Below are positions 8,654 to 17,732 of a stretch of DNA of 64,000 nt, piece by piece. A program made the position numbers and the translations under genes. The notes beneath the pieces are model-generated. The model saw only the letters and a program-made list of their open reading frames with translations. It did no database searches and had not been told where the DNA came from. Every line of letters starts with the position of its first letter. The stretch's first letter is position 1. The DNA is taken from NCBI GenBank assembly GCA_027483535.1, contig JAIXUN010000003.1:434001-498000 (forward strand). The letters are read 5' to 3'. Origin of the DNA: a bacterium (lineage in GTDB: Bacteria; Armatimonadota; Fimbriimonadia; Fimbriimonadales; Fimbriimonadaceae).

Positions 8654-9880
8654 ATGCCCAAGCCGACTGTCGTCATCGTTTCCGACCATGGGTCTGTGGT
8701 GGGAGGCGCCGAGAAGGTCGCGTTTGGATCGGCATTAGGGTTGGTTGAACGCGGATACCGAGTTCATGCGGTCATCGGAACGGGCGAACCGGATGAGCGA
8801 CTCGTTGAGGCGGGGATCACGTTTCACACCGTTCGTCACGATGCCTACTGGATGGAGTGGGGACGAGCTTCGAAGGTCGGCAAAATCCAGACCTTCTGGG
8901 GCGACCCGGTGCTTCAGGAGCAGCTTCGGAAGACCTTTGCCCAGTTCGACCCGGCATCGACGGTTTTCCATTTTCACGTCTTCTACAGCTTCCTCACCAA
9001 TGCGGCCCTGGATGTTGCGGTGGCGATGGGTTTTCGATGTTTCGTGACCTGTCACGACTACAACATCGCCTGCACGAGTTCGACCTTCTACGATTCCCTC
9101 GCCGAACGACCGTGTGGTCAAAAGGCGTTGAGTGTCGGCTGCTACAAGTGCCAATGCTTCGGCACCGGATCGGTGGCGGTAAAGACACTCCGATTCGGCA
9201 GAGCTTGGAAGCAGCACTTTCTCAAGAGGACCCTCAGCCGGGTTTCAGCCTTCCTTTTCGTGTCGGAGAAGTCTCGATCGATCCTGACTCCGTACTTGCC
9301 CGCAAAGGTTCAAAAGGACGTTCTGTTGAACCCAATCGACGTGCCGGAGGCGGTGGCGAACACCGAGTTTAAGGATCGGAATCGCTACCTTTGGTTAGGC
9401 CGGATGGTCAAAGAAAAGGGGCCCTGGGTTGCGGCCGAAGGGGCAAAGCAGGCGGGAGTTCAGCTCACTTTCGGAGGGGATGGTCCGCTTCTGGAAAAGA
9501 TGCAACGGGACTTCCCGGAACACGAATTCTTGGGCTGGGTGAATTCGGAGAAGGTGCGAGAGTTGTACGGTCGGTCACGCGCGGTGCTGATGACTTCTCA
9601 ATGGTTCGAGACCGCATCTTTGGTGACGCTGGACGCGATGGCTCAGGGGGTCGCGCCGATTGTCGCGGATATCACCGTCGCGACGGACTGGTTTGAAGAG
9701 GGCGTCTCGGGCAGGTCGTTCCAGTTCGATGATCCAGCGTCGTTGGCAAAGGTTCTGAGCGACTTTAAGGACGACTCCTATGCCGAGCGTCTGGGCAAGG
9801 CGGCCCGCGCCAAGTTCATGGTCGATCCGCCCACCATGGAAAAGCACCTCGATCAGCTTGAGAAGCTTTACGCGGGTTAA
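8654..9880 (+). CDS. Family 4 (GT-B) glycosyltransferase
   Basis: A 408-residue GT-B glycosyltransferase, probably transferring a sugar from a nucleotide donor to a cell-surface glycan. The acceptor half opens with VVIVSDHGSVVGGAEKVA and contains a HFHVFYSFLTNAAL segment. A Cys-rich insert (RPCGQKALSVGCYKCQCFG, around 155-175) resembles metal-binding inserts seen in some GT4 enzymes. The donor half has LWLGRMVKEKGPWVAAEGAK near 256, LTFGGDGPL near 280 and a degenerate EX7E region around ETASLVTLDAMAQGVAPIVA near 325. The acceptor is unknown, as no other glycan-assembly gene adjoins. It converges with the Y-family polymerase gene, 3 bp away. Confidence 0.83.
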   Translation: MPKPTVVIVSDHGSVVGGAEKVAFGSALGLVERGYRVHAVIGTGEPDERLVEAGITFHTVRHDAYWMEWGRASKVGKIQTFWGDPVLQEQLRKTFAQFDPASTVFHFHVFYSFLTNAALDVAVAMGFRCFVTCHDYNIACTSSTFYDSLAERPCGQKALSVGCYKCQCFGTGSVAVKTLRFGRAWKQHFLKRTLSRVSAFLFVSEKSRSILTPYLPAKVQKDVLLNPIDVPEAVANTEFKDRNRYLWLGRMVKEKGPWVAAEGAKQAGVQLTFGGDGPLLEKMQRDFPEHEFLGWVNSEKVRELYGRSRAVLMTSQWFETASLVTLDAMAQGVAPIVADITVATDWFEEGVSGRSFQFDDPASLAKVLSDFKDDSYAERLGKAARAKFMVDPPTMEKHLDQLEKLYAG

Positions 9881-9883
9881 GGG

Positions 9884-11188
9884 TCACTGAACCAGTCCAC
9901 GGAAGGTGTCCGGCCATTCGTGATCGCCCTTGCCTTCCGAGAATAACTCGGTCTTTTGGAAAGCAATTTTCTCATCAGCGGCGTGCTTAGCTCGCTCCAT
10001 CCCGGCGACGAAGACGGTGTTCTTCCCGAACTTCTGGTTCACCTTATCGATGGCGTGATTGAAGGCCTGGCGATCTTCCCGATCGGTGCGTTCCGCAACT
10101 TCCTCGAACAGGGAAGGAGTGAACTCGGTTCGAGCGTGCAGCCCGGTGAACCAAACGCTCACGCTTCTCGGGCGAACAAAGTCCCTCGACTCCCAAAGCG
10201 TTAGAAACTCTCGGTTTAGGGTGATGGTGTCCTGTGTCGCGTTCACTCTCACATGGGCCTTCCAAGAGCGTTCGAACCCCTTCACGCTGCAAGACATCTC
10301 GGTGGTCCAGAGCCCGTTTGCTCGCAAGCGAGCGGTCGCCTTTTGAATGAGCCGGAGAAGCACTTCTTTACAGCCCTGATCAGTGCGAAGATCGGGTGGC
10401 AGTACGTGCGAGTGGCTCAGCGACTTGCGATCGTGCGAATCTTCGCCGAGTTCGAAGCCGCGAAGGGCGTAGTACCACCGCTCGCCGATGATCCCCCCAA
10501 AGGCTCGAAACAGCTCGGACTTACTCGCGCTGCAGAGGTCCTTCGCGGTGAAAAGGCCAGAAGCCGCCAGACGCGCTTTCATGCGCTTGTTGATGCCAAC
10601 GAAGTCGGTGATTTCAAGATCGTAGAGTCGGTGAGGCAGATCTTCGGCGGTGAGAACGGTGAGTCCGTCCGGCTTCTGCATATCGCTGGCGACCTTCGCC
10701 AGGAAGCGATTGGGAGCGATTCCGATGCTGGAGGTCATGCACTCGCCCACCCCTTTGGCGACGGCCCGCTTCATCTCGTTCGCGATCTTCTTGGCGTTCT
10801 CGGGCTCGCACTCTTTGCCCAGGAGTTCGAAGCGCATCTCGTCGATGCTGCACACTTCTTCCACCGGAAGAACGGTGCCCGCCACTTCCACAATTCGGCG
10901 GTGATAGGCGGTGTAAAGCGATGGGCGAGCCTTCACGATCTCGATCCCCGGGCACATCTCCTTGGCGTCTCGCACCATGGTGCCGCACTTCACGCCGAAC
11001 CGCTTGGCTTGATAGCTGGCGGCGATCACGAACGTGGTGTCCGCTTCCAGCGGAACCACCGCAATGGGACGGTCACGAAGCTCCGGACGCTCCTGTTGCT
11101 CGACCGAAGCGAAGTACGCGTTCAGGTCCAGAAAGAGCGCCTTGAGCGGGCGTGGCCTTTTCTCAATGGGTAGAACTGTGTCTACCAT
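9884..11188 (-). CDS. Y-family translesion DNA polymerase (DinB/UmuC-like)
   Basis: A translesion polymerase of 434 residues. Catalytic acidic residues are visible in FLDLNAYFASVEQQ (Asp21) and VCSIDEMRF (Asp116, Glu117). ASYQAKRFGVKCGTMVRDAK is the finger motif, and GIAPNRFLAKVASDMQKPDG with the helix-hairpin-helix around FVGINKRMKARLAASGLF completes palm and thumb. The little-finger domain runs from about 245 to 360. The ~70-residue C-terminal tail shows no clear clamp-binding motif to my eye. Overall it is closer to the UmuC/ImuB-type branch than to compact DinB. A promoter with a perfect TTGACA lies directly upstream; SOS control is plausible but I see no recognised LexA box. Confidence 0.87.
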   Translation of the reverse strand: MVDTVLPIEKRPRPLKALFLDLNAYFASVEQQERPELRDRPIAVVPLEADTTFVIAASYQAKRFGVKCGTMVRDAKEMCPGIEIVKARPSLYTAYHRRIVEVAGTVLPVEEVCSIDEMRFELLGKECEPENAKKIANEMKRAVAKGVGECMTSSIGIAPNRFLAKVASDMQKPDGLTVLTAEDLPHRLYDLEITDFVGINKRMKARLAASGLFTAKDLCSASKSELFRAFGGIIGERWYYALRGFELGEDSHDRKSLSHSHVLPPDLRTDQGCKEVLLRLIQKATARLRANGLWTTEMSCSVKGFERSWKAHVRVNATQDTITLNREFLTLWESRDFVRPRSVSVWFTGLHARTEFTPSLFEEVAERTDREDRQAFNHAIDKVNQKFGKNTVFVAGMERAKHAADEKIAFQKTELFSEGKGDHEWPDTFRGLVQ

Positions 11189-11194
11189 ATGATT

Positions 11195-11225
11195 ACTATA
11201 CGCGATTCTTGTCTGTTTGTGTCAA
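11195..11225 (-). promoter_or_regulatory. Promoter of Y-family polymerase gene
   Basis: On the minus strand a perfect TTGACA (11220-11225) and TATAGT (11195-11200) are separated by 19 nt. The -10 ends 6 nt before the ATG, so the mRNA is probably leaderless or nearly so. The long spacer could make the promoter weak or activator-dependent. Confidence 0.6.
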
Positions 11226-11291
11226 TCCGGTTCGAGGATCAGCCCTCTTCAAAATCTCTTAACATTTGATCGGCTAATCTTAAAGGAAGTT

Positions 11292-12845
11292 ATGAGCATT
11301 TCCCGACGATCGGTCTTGGGTCTCGCGGCGGCAGGATTAGCCGGCTCCGCCCTGAGTTTTGGCCTGCTAGAGAAGCAGCCGAAGGGTCTGCGAGGATGGT
11401 CTCGACCAAAGACTCGCGCCCCTAAGAACATCATCTTCTGCGTAGTCGACGGTATGGCGACACAGGTGCTCTCCCTCGCGGATCACTACTCGCAGCACCA
11501 CTACGGAAAGGCTTCTTACTGGGCTTCCATCCTGGATGATCCTCGAATGACGACCGGATGGCAAGATACGGCTTCGCTCTCGTCGGTAGTCACCGACTCT
11601 GCAGCCGCATCGAGTACTTGGGGATCGGGTCGGCGCATCTGGAACGGGATGCTCAACATGTATCCCGATAAGACCGCCCTTGCGCCCATTGGTCAGCTCT
11701 TGAGAACCAAGGGAATGAAGACGGGTCTCGTCACTACGACCACCATCACGCACGCCACCCCGGCGGGCTTTACGGTGAGCATCGTTAGTCGCGACTTGGA
11801 GCCGTTGATCGCGGAGGAGTATCTCAAGGTAGGACCGGATGTGCTGCTCGGTGGAGGCGACAAGTTCTTCGACGCGAGTAAGCGAAAGGACGGCAAGGAT
11901 CTTTACGGCGCGTTCGCCAAGGCCGGATACGAAGTGGTCAAGGATCGAGCCGCTCTGAAGGCTTCCAAAGGTGACAAGGTTCTCGGCATTTTCGATTCCA
12001 GCCACCTGCCCTTCTCGGTAGACCGAGACAACTCGCCCGCAATGGCCGAGAAAGTCCCGACCCTTGCCGAAATGACCCGGATCGCCATCGACAAGTTGAA
12101 GGGCTCCAAAGAAGGCTTTCTTCTGCAGATCGAGGGTGGAAAGGTCGACCACGCCGGACACGGAACCGACGTTGCGGGCCAAGTTCACGACCAACTCGCC
12201 TTTGAAGAAGCCGTCCGCGTCGCCATCGAGTTCGCGGAGCGGGATGGCGACACGCTGGTCATCATCACCGCAGACCACGCGACGGGTGGCCCCTCGCTGA
12301 ACGGTGCGGGTGAGGAGTATGCCGACAGTCTTAAGGCTGCAGATACCATCGCCGGAATGAAGTGTTCGCTTCCCACGCTGATCGCCACCATGGGCCTGAA
12401 GCCCAAGGCAGATCGGGTCGCAGACGTGGTCGCTTCCAAGTACGGCATCAAGCTCAAGAAAGAGGAAGCGGAGACGATGGCCGACATCCTTAACGGAAAG
12501 TCGCCGTTCGCCTTCAGCGAGTTCCTGAGCGGATCTTCCCAGGGTCTCTCGGTGGTTCTCGGAAACTACTCGAAGGTGCTTTACACCAGCGGAAACCACA
12601 CCGCCGAATACGTTCCGGTGACCGCATTCGGTCCTTGGTCGGAGAGCCTAGGCGGGCTCACGCGAAACGTGGACTTCAACGAGGTGATCCTCGCTACGCG
12701 AGGGATTGAGAACAAGAATCCGACCATGGATTACGCCACCGCGGCGAAGCACATGGAAAAGCTGAAGGAAACGATGGATGCGGAATGGTTCGCGTTCAAC
12801 GCATCGCATGATGACGAGTGTTCCTGCCACGTCCACATAAACTAA
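11292..12845 (+). CDS. Tat-exported alkaline phosphatase (PhoA family)
   Basis: A periplasmic phosphomonoesterase of 517 residues. The N-terminus MSISRRSVLGLAAAGLAG is a twin-arginine signal, which suits a metalloenzyme folded before export. The family signatures are intact: CVVDGMA near the start for metal binding, SSVVTDSAAAS with the nucleophilic Ser near residue 105, THATPAGF, then EGGKVDHAGHGTD near 278, ITADHATGG near 325, and a HTAEYVPVTAFGP region near 437 for the zinc ligands. AAGGAAG lies six bases before the chosen ATG; the frame is open for 25 more codons upstream but without a signal peptide. It is followed by a terminator, so it appears monocistronic. Phosphate-starvation control would be usual, but no Pho box was recognised. 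Confidence 0.9.
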   Translation: MSISRRSVLGLAAAGLAGSALSFGLLEKQPKGLRGWSRPKTRAPKNIIFCVVDGMATQVLSLADHYSQHHYGKASYWASILDDPRMTTGWQDTASLSSVVTDSAAASSTWGSGRRIWNGMLNMYPDKTALAPIGQLLRTKGMKTGLVTTTTITHATPAGFTVSIVSRDLEPLIAEEYLKVGPDVLLGGGDKFFDASKRKDGKDLYGAFAKAGYEVVKDRAALKASKGDKVLGIFDSSHLPFSVDRDNSPAMAEKVPTLAEMTRIAIDKLKGSKEGFLLQIEGGKVDHAGHGTDVAGQVHDQLAFEEAVRVAIEFAERDGDTLVIITADHATGGPSLNGAGEEYADSLKAADTIAGMKCSLPTLIATMGLKPKADRVADVVASKYGIKLKKEEAETMADILNGKSPFAFSEFLSGSSQGLSVVLGNYSKVLYTSGNHTAEYVPVTAFGPWSESLGGLTRNVDFNEVILATRGIENKNPTMDYATAAKHMEKLKETMDAEWFAFNASHDDECSCHVHIN

Positions 12846-12865
12846 CCCTTTGGAATCTGCCGATC

Positions 12866-12898
12866 AAGCCCATCCCTACGGTTCGTGAGGATGGGCTT
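12866..12898 (+). terminator. Rho-independent terminator after alkaline phosphatase gene
   Basis: AAGCCCATCC (12866-12875) pairs perfectly with GGATGGGCTT (12889-12898) around a 13-nt loop, followed by TCTTTATT. It sits 20 bp after the stop. Confidence 0.8.
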
Positions 12899-12981
12899 CT
12901 TTATTGTCAATCCTCTGTGATTCGGGCTCCGAAGCGGGAACCGAAACCAAAACAATCTCCGTTTCGTGCTACAAGGTAGAG

Positions 12982-14505
12982 ATGCAAATGAAATCCAAGG
13001 CGATCTTGATGTCGTTACTGGTGGCGACGGCTTGGGTGAGCAGCCCTCAAGCGCACGCGCAGGGTGCTACTCCGGAAGATGCCTACAAGGTGTTGAAGGA
13101 CGGTTCGCTTTGGACTCACCCATCGGCAGTGAAGTTGGTCGATCGGGCGAAGGTCGAGGAAGCGGCCAAGGCGATCGCCCCGATGAAGCTTAAAGTGCTG
13201 GTGGTGCCTCAACTCGGCAACCGCTGGAATCGCGGTGGGAATGAGAATCGAGGTGGATACGCCAAGTATCTGAACGATTCCCAGTTCAAGTTGGGCAAAG
13301 AAGGATTGGTTGTCGTGGTGACGAAAAAGGGCATCACGGGCTACAACTCCCAAGTCTCGAACAATCGTCTTCAGCAGTTGAACAACGAAGCGGCGAAGGC
13401 GATGACTAAGACCGACTTCACACCGGGCATCACCCGATTGGCGGTGAGCCTTTCGGAGGCGGCTCGGATAGACGCGAAGAGTTCGGTGGGTGCTCCGGCG
13501 AAGGTTGCCGCCCCGGTTGCAAAGCAGAACTCCGGAATCTCCGGCTGGATCTGCATCGGTATCCCGCTCATCGGCGCGGGTATCGCCGGGCTCATCTACT
13601 GGTCGGCGCAGAAAAAAAAGTTGAACGCGGCCCGTGGCAGAGCCGCTGAAGCCAAGCAAAACGCTATCGAGGCGATCTTCTATCTGGACAGCTACGACGG
13701 TCTTCTTGAAGAGAGCCAAGATACGGACGCGATTCGTCAGTACCGAACTCGAATGCAAGAGTCGCTCGACGAAGGAACGTCTCTGTTCAATCGAGCGAAA
13801 ACGGTTGATGACTATCTGCGAGCCCAACGGCAGTTCGAACTGGTGCAAGACGATCTGGAGTCGGCCAAGACCCACGTTCGACGAGCAACGGGCGACACCG
13901 AAGTGGCTTTCAAGATTCCGCCACGTGCGGATGATGCCCTGTACGAGCGGGCTCCTCTCTTTGAGCCGGTGAAAGGCGTCTCTTACTTCAGCAGTCAGCC
14001 CTCGGGCGATCTGCACCCGGTGGAGATGAATCTAGGTGGCCAACGTCGAACCGTTATGGTGACCGCTGCCGAGCGAGACGAATTGATGGCAGGCAGAATG
14101 CCGACCATGCGCGGCATGGAAGACAATGGCCGATTCCAACCGTGGTACGAGGTGCGCGGATACGATCCGTACCGTCACTACGGCAGCGGCGACTTCCTCT
14201 TCAACGCACTCGCGATGGGAGCGGTGATGAACCTGATGACCCCGCACTACTACACTCCATTTGGAGGATATGGCGGTCACTGGGGTGGCTATCACAACCA
14301 CAACTACGACTATGCGGGCGGCTACGGAAACAGCCTCGGCGGCGACTTCGGCGGGGGATCTTTCGATAGCGGCACCGACTTTGGCGGATCGTTCGACTCT
14401 GGCACCGACTTTGGCGGCGGAGACTTCGGCGGTGGCGATTGGGGTGGGTCCGACTTCGGCGGTGGAGATTTCGGCGGCGGCGACTTTGGTGGTGGCGGGG
14501 ACTAG
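12982..14505 (+). CDS. Exported TPM-domain-like protein with Gly-Asp-Phe repeat tail
   Basis: A secreted or membrane protein of about 507 residues. A signal peptide is followed by a domain (about 30-165) with the general look of TPM/YgcG domains (an LVDRAKVEEAAKAIAPMKLK helix then a VLVVPQL strand, and GKEGLVVVVTKKG). A membrane span follows near 190-210 (WICIGIPLIGAGIAGLIYW), then a coiled-coil-like region. The last ~60 residues are imperfect repeats of GGGDFGG with one GGGDWGG. Such glycine-rich tails occur in YgcG-type proteins. The ATG at 12982 follows AAGGTAGAG and begins at a good signal peptide. The next gene follows 18 bp later in the same direction. Confidence 0.7.
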   Translation: MQMKSKAILMSLLVATAWVSSPQAHAQGATPEDAYKVLKDGSLWTHPSAVKLVDRAKVEEAAKAIAPMKLKVLVVPQLGNRWNRGGNENRGGYAKYLNDSQFKLGKEGLVVVVTKKGITGYNSQVSNNRLQQLNNEAAKAMTKTDFTPGITRLAVSLSEAARIDAKSSVGAPAKVAAPVAKQNSGISGWICIGIPLIGAGIAGLIYWSAQKKKLNAARGRAAEAKQNAIEAIFYLDSYDGLLEESQDTDAIRQYRTRMQESLDEGTSLFNRAKTVDDYLRAQRQFELVQDDLESAKTHVRRATGDTEVAFKIPPRADDALYERAPLFEPVKGVSYFSSQPSGDLHPVEMNLGGQRRTVMVTAAERDELMAGRMPTMRGMEDNGRFQPWYEVRGYDPYRHYGSGDFLFNALAMGAVMNLMTPHYYTPFGGYGGHWGGYHNHNYDYAGGYGNSLGGDFGGGSFDSGTDFGGSFDSGTDFGGGDFGGGDWGGSDFGGGDFGGGDFGGGGD

Positions 14506-14523
14506 TAAAATCGTCCTAACGTC

Positions 14524-15063
14524 ATGTCTCAGGAGTTCTTCGAATCAGTCAATCCGGAAGTGGGAAATGCCAAGCGCAGCCCAAAGTCCGAGATTGGCTC
14601 TGACGAGGAACTCCGCCTTCTACTAGAACGCCTGCATCGCGCGGAATCCTTAGAAGAGGAGACCGCGCGCTATCACCAGATCGGCAAGATCACGGTCGAA
14701 GATGTCGCGGAAGCGGTGGGGATGCACCCCGATGTGGTGGCGCAAGAACTGGACGCAATGCACCAAGAATGGATGGAGGCCCGAGTATCGGGTGTCTTGC
14801 GCGAACTTGAAGAGCCCCTGTACCGCGTGGAGCGACCGGGAACCGAAGTGAAAAGCGGTCTCGATAGCCCTCTCTTGCGGATGAAGAGCGTCCAAACCCT
14901 GGCAAGTAAGCTTCGTGAAGATCGGCAAATCGACCGCAAAAAGGTGGACCACTCGCCCTCAAAGCAAGACCGCCTGATCGCCAATGTTATCCTCGCCGGA
15001 TTTGGAATCCTATTCGGAGTTTTGGCCATCAAGGCGGTCTATGTTTTCTTAATGAATCGCTAA
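14524..15063 (+). CDS. Hypothetical tail-anchored protein with HTH-like segment
   Basis: An unrecognised 179-residue protein. Residues 40-75 form helices with KITVEDVAEAVGMHPDVVAQ, which could be a helix-turn-helix but could also be another small helical fold. A hydrophobic span at the very C-terminus (about 150-175, ending VFLMNR) makes it tail-anchored with the soluble part in the cytoplasm. It lies 18 bp behind the TPM-like gene, so the two are probably one transcription unit; a role linked to that envelope protein is inference. It converges with thyX, the two stops being 1 bp apart. Confidence 0.65.
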   Translation: MSQEFFESVNPEVGNAKRSPKSEIGSDEELRLLLERLHRAESLEEETARYHQIGKITVEDVAEAVGMHPDVVAQELDAMHQEWMEARVSGVLRELEEPLYRVERPGTEVKSGLDSPLLRMKSVQTLASKLREDRQIDRKKVDHSPSKQDRLIANVILAGFGILFGVLAIKAVYVFLMNR

Positions 15064-15064
15064 C

Positions 15065-16072
15065 TTACGCAGTTGGCGGAGCGGGTTCTTCCAGGTCTGT
15101 CGCCGGTACGGCGCTCTTCACCTTTTCGAGCTTTTCAAGGAACGCCTTGAGCGGCCTTTCTTCCATTGTCGGCTCACCGCCTGCGAGCATCACATTGAGC
15201 GCTTCGCACTCGGCTCGGCTAAAGGAAACCGAACCCAAAATGTGCTCTTCAAATGCCTCATAGGCGATTGGCGCTACCGCTTTGGCGCATTCGGCAAGAG
15301 CGTCGGCGTAGACCCGAATCTCGTACTGAGCGTGTGCGTCGGCGCGGAGCCGGATGAAGTGGAAGAGGTTGTGCAGATCGATCTGCCAGTACCACTCGGT
15401 GTAGAGCGAAAGAGGAAGGTTAGAGCGGGCGAGTTCGCGAGCCACTCCTTTGTCGATCATCGACGTGTAGTTGTCGTAAACCGCGCGTTGCTCGGCTTCC
15501 ATCGAGTCGATGATCGCCTTCGCCTCGTCGAACGGAAGCGTGTCGCCACGACCCTGTTTGTTGTTCGAGCTTTGGAAGCTCACCATGTTGGGATCTGGGA
15601 CGTAAAACTCGTCCTTCATCACCGAATAGCGACCGGAAATCTCGTTGAGTCGGGCGGTTCGGTGGCGAACCCACTGCCGAGCCACAAAGATGGGCATTTT
15701 GGTGTGGAACGTCAGTTGAACCTGCTCGAACGGGCTGGTGTGCCAGTTCTTGATGAGGTAGTGGATGAGCCCTCGATCTTGCCGGTAGGTTTTGGTGCCC
15801 GAACCGTAACTGACCCGAGCGGCTTGAACAATCCGCTGGTCGCCGCCCATGTAATCGACAAGGCGGACAAATCCTTTGTCCAGCACTTTGATCTCTTGAT
15901 CCAATAATGCTTCGGCTTCGGGAACAACGATTCGGCCCATCGGGTTCCAGTCTACTAGGTGGCGTTCCTCAGCGGAATCGGCATCTAACGTGGGCACGCG
16001 ATTCAGCCAAAATGAAATTGTTGCACCCCGTAATTTCACTGGCTCGCTAGACTGGGGAGTCGAGTGAGCCAA
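15065..16072 (-). CDS. thyX: FAD-dependent thymidylate synthase ThyX
   Basis: ThyX makes dTMP from dUMP with methylene-tetrahydrofolate, using FAD and NADPH. The diagnostic RHR-x7-S motif is present as RHRTARLNEIS (Arg136 to Ser146), followed by GRYS. The FVRLVDYMGGDQRIVQAARVSYG stretch in two parts (near 69-90) and the QIDLHNLFHFIRLR segment complete the FAD and nucleotide sites. At 335 aa it is longer than the usual 220-300; part of the excess may be a wrong start. An in-frame ATG at 15940 (MGRIVVPEAEALL) with TAGACT 8 nt upstream would remove 44 poorly conserved residues and is a real alternative. Confidence 0.92.
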   Translation of the reverse strand: MAHSTPQSSEPVKLRGATISFWLNRVPTLDADSAEERHLVDWNPMGRIVVPEAEALLDQEIKVLDKGFVRLVDYMGGDQRIVQAARVSYGSGTKTYRQDRGLIHYLIKNWHTSPFEQVQLTFHTKMPIFVARQWVRHRTARLNEISGRYSVMKDEFYVPDPNMVSFQSSNNKQGRGDTLPFDEAKAIIDSMEAEQRAVYDNYTSMIDKGVARELARSNLPLSLYTEWYWQIDLHNLFHFIRLRADAHAQYEIRVYADALAECAKAVAPIAYEAFEEHILGSVSFSRAECEALNVMLAGGEPTMEERPLKAFLEKLEKVKSAVPATDLEEPAPPTA

Positions 16073-16098
16073 GAGACCACAGACGCGAAGAAAGAACC

Positions 16099-16989
16099 AT
16101 GATGACCCTCGTTCGACTCCTTCGCGTGAAACAGTGGACCAAGAACGGATTTGTATTCGCCGCCTTTGTTTTCACCAATCAGGCGACGGAAGGCTCGGCC
16201 GATATTTGGCGAGCGACCTTGTTCGCGTTCCTGGGCATGTGCCTCATCTCTTCGGCAACGTATATCGCCAACGACATCAAAGATGCCGAGCGGGATCGAG
16301 CCCACCCCGTAAAGAAGAATCGCCCCATCGCTTCGGGAGCTATCGGAGTCACTCCTGCCATAGCGATCGCCGTGTTGTGTTTGGCGGCCGGACTTGGGCT
16401 CGGCGCGGCGGTCGGGATTCCGGTGTTGGTGTGTCAGGCGGTGTACTTAGGGCTTCAGGTTGCCTACAACCTTGGACTCAAGAACATGGCGATTGCCGAC
16501 GTGTTCACGATCGCGGCGGGCTTTGTGCTGCGAGTCGTGGTGGGAGCGGTTGCCATTGATGTGAAGCTTTCGAGTTGGATCTTGCTTTGTACGGGATGCC
16601 TTGCGTTCGTGCTCGGGTTTGGCAAGCGGCGCCACGAATATCACCTGAAGAAAGACTCTGGGTTTTCTTCTCGCTCGGCGCTTTCCCAGTACAACGAGCG
16701 CTCGCTGGACGTTCTGGTCGTTTTTTCGGCTGCCCTGGCTGCTATCTCATACGCGCTTTACTCGATAGAGAGCGAGACCGCTCAGACCTACCGGGGGATT
16801 ATTTTGACGACCCCATTCGTGCTGTACGGCATTGCAAGATATCTATTGATCGTGTTCGTCGCTGAAGAAACAGGAGAGCCAGAGACTCTGATTCTCAAAG
16901 ACAAGCACCTTCTCATCACTCTCCTCGGATTCCTGCTCACAGCCGTGGCGGCCCTTCGAGGAGTGGAGATTCCGTTCCTCTTGAATTGA
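16099..16989 (+). CDS. UbiA-type decaprenyl-phosphate phosphoribosyltransferase
   Basis: An integral-membrane prenyltransferase of 296 residues with about eight or nine spans. It probably joins phosphoribose from PRPP to a polyprenyl phosphate, the first dedicated step towards decaprenylphosphoryl-arabinose. The first Asp-rich motif NDIKDAERDRAHP and the following RPIASG (near 58-78) closely resemble those of the mycobacterial DPPR synthase (Rv3806c). A second motif is less obvious, around IADVFTIAAGFVLRV near 135. The next two genes encode DprE2- and DprE1-like proteins and overlap or almost touch it, which strongly supports this substrate over ubiquinone-type aromatic prenylation. Confidence 0.85.
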   Translation: MMTLVRLLRVKQWTKNGFVFAAFVFTNQATEGSADIWRATLFAFLGMCLISSATYIANDIKDAERDRAHPVKKNRPIASGAIGVTPAIAIAVLCLAAGLGLGAAVGIPVLVCQAVYLGLQVAYNLGLKNMAIADVFTIAAGFVLRVVVGAVAIDVKLSSWILLCTGCLAFVLGFGKRRHEYHLKKDSGFSSRSALSQYNERSLDVLVVFSAALAAISYALYSIESETAQTYRGIILTTPFVLYGIARYLLIVFVAEETGEPETLILKDKHLLITLLGFLLTAVAALRGVEIPFLLN

Positions 16990-17012
16990 ACGCACACCCA
17001 CCAAACACCCTC

Positions 17013-17732
17013 ATGGAGAAAATTGTTATCGTTGGAGCCAGCAGTGGGATCGGTGCCGATCTCGCCCGGATTCTCGCCAAAGAGGGGCATAAAGTGGCCG
17101 CCCTTGCGCGCCGATTCGATCGTTTGGAGGAGTTGCGGTCGGAGTACCCAAACAACATCTTCATCTACGAACACGACGTGCTTCAGCCGGAAACCGTGCC
17201 CGATCTGATGCTCCAGATTGGCAAGGATATGGACGGCATTGATACTCTCATCTACTCTTCGGGAGTGATGCCGGACGTTTCGAAAGACCCGTACGGATTC
17301 GCCAACGACAAGGCGATGGTCGACGTGAACATCACGGGTGCGATCGCTTGGATCAACGAGGCCGCCAAACGATTTGAGGCTGCCGGACGTGGAACCATTG
17401 TGGGCATTGGAAGTGTGGCCGGAGTACGTGGTCGAGGCGCTCAGCCCGTTTACAACGCTTCGAAGGGCTTCCTGCACATCTATCTGGAATCGCTCCGAAA
17501 CCGGATTGCGAAGAAAGGCGTGAAGGTGACCACCGTTAAACCCGGTCCGGTAGACACCGAGATGACCAAAGGCTTGAGCATGCCGATGATGATGCCTTCT
17601 CGAACCGCCGCCGAAATCATTGCCAAGAATCGCCACTGCGGAAACGAGATTTACCTCTCCTTCAAGCTCAAGGTGATCTTCTTCATCCTTCGAAACATTC
17701 CCAGCTTCTTGTTTAGGAGGCTCAAGATTTGA
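17013..17732 (+). CDS. DprE2-like short-chain dehydrogenase (decaprenylphosphoryl-keto-ribose reductase)
   Basis: A short-chain dehydrogenase that, with DprE1, would epimerise decaprenylphosphoryl-ribose to the arabinose form: DprE2 reduces the 2-keto intermediate with NADH. The Rossmann motif is VGASSGIG near residue 8, a serine near IVGIGSVAG and the YNASK pair give the catalytic Ser-Tyr-Lys. The C-terminus FFILRNIPSFLFRRLKI matches the hydrophobic-basic ending I recall for mycobacterial DprE2 (RHIPRSIFRKLPI), a feature unusual among generic SDRs. I start at the ATG at 17013; an upstream TTG overlapping the UbiA stop is possible. A strong AGGAGG near its 3' end serves the next gene. Confidence 0.82.
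   Translation: MEKIVIVGASSGIGADLARILAKEGHKVAALARRFDRLEELRSEYPNNIFIYEHDVLQPETVPDLMLQIGKDMDGIDTLIYSSGVMPDVSKDPYGFANDKAMVDVNITGAIAWINEAAKRFEAAGRGTIVGIGSVAGVRGRGAQPVYNASKGFLHIYLESLRNRIAKKGVKVTTVKPGPVDTEMTKGLSMPMMMPSRTAAEIIAKNRHCGNEIYLSFKLKVIFFILRNIPSFLFRRLKI

Noticed and set aside
11367-12599. 410-codon open frame antisense to the alkaline phosphatase gene
   Set aside because: The phosphatase frame has all family motifs; the antisense frame has no recognisable domain and follows from G+C-rich codon bias. The same holds for the long antisense frame over uvrB (20111-21424).
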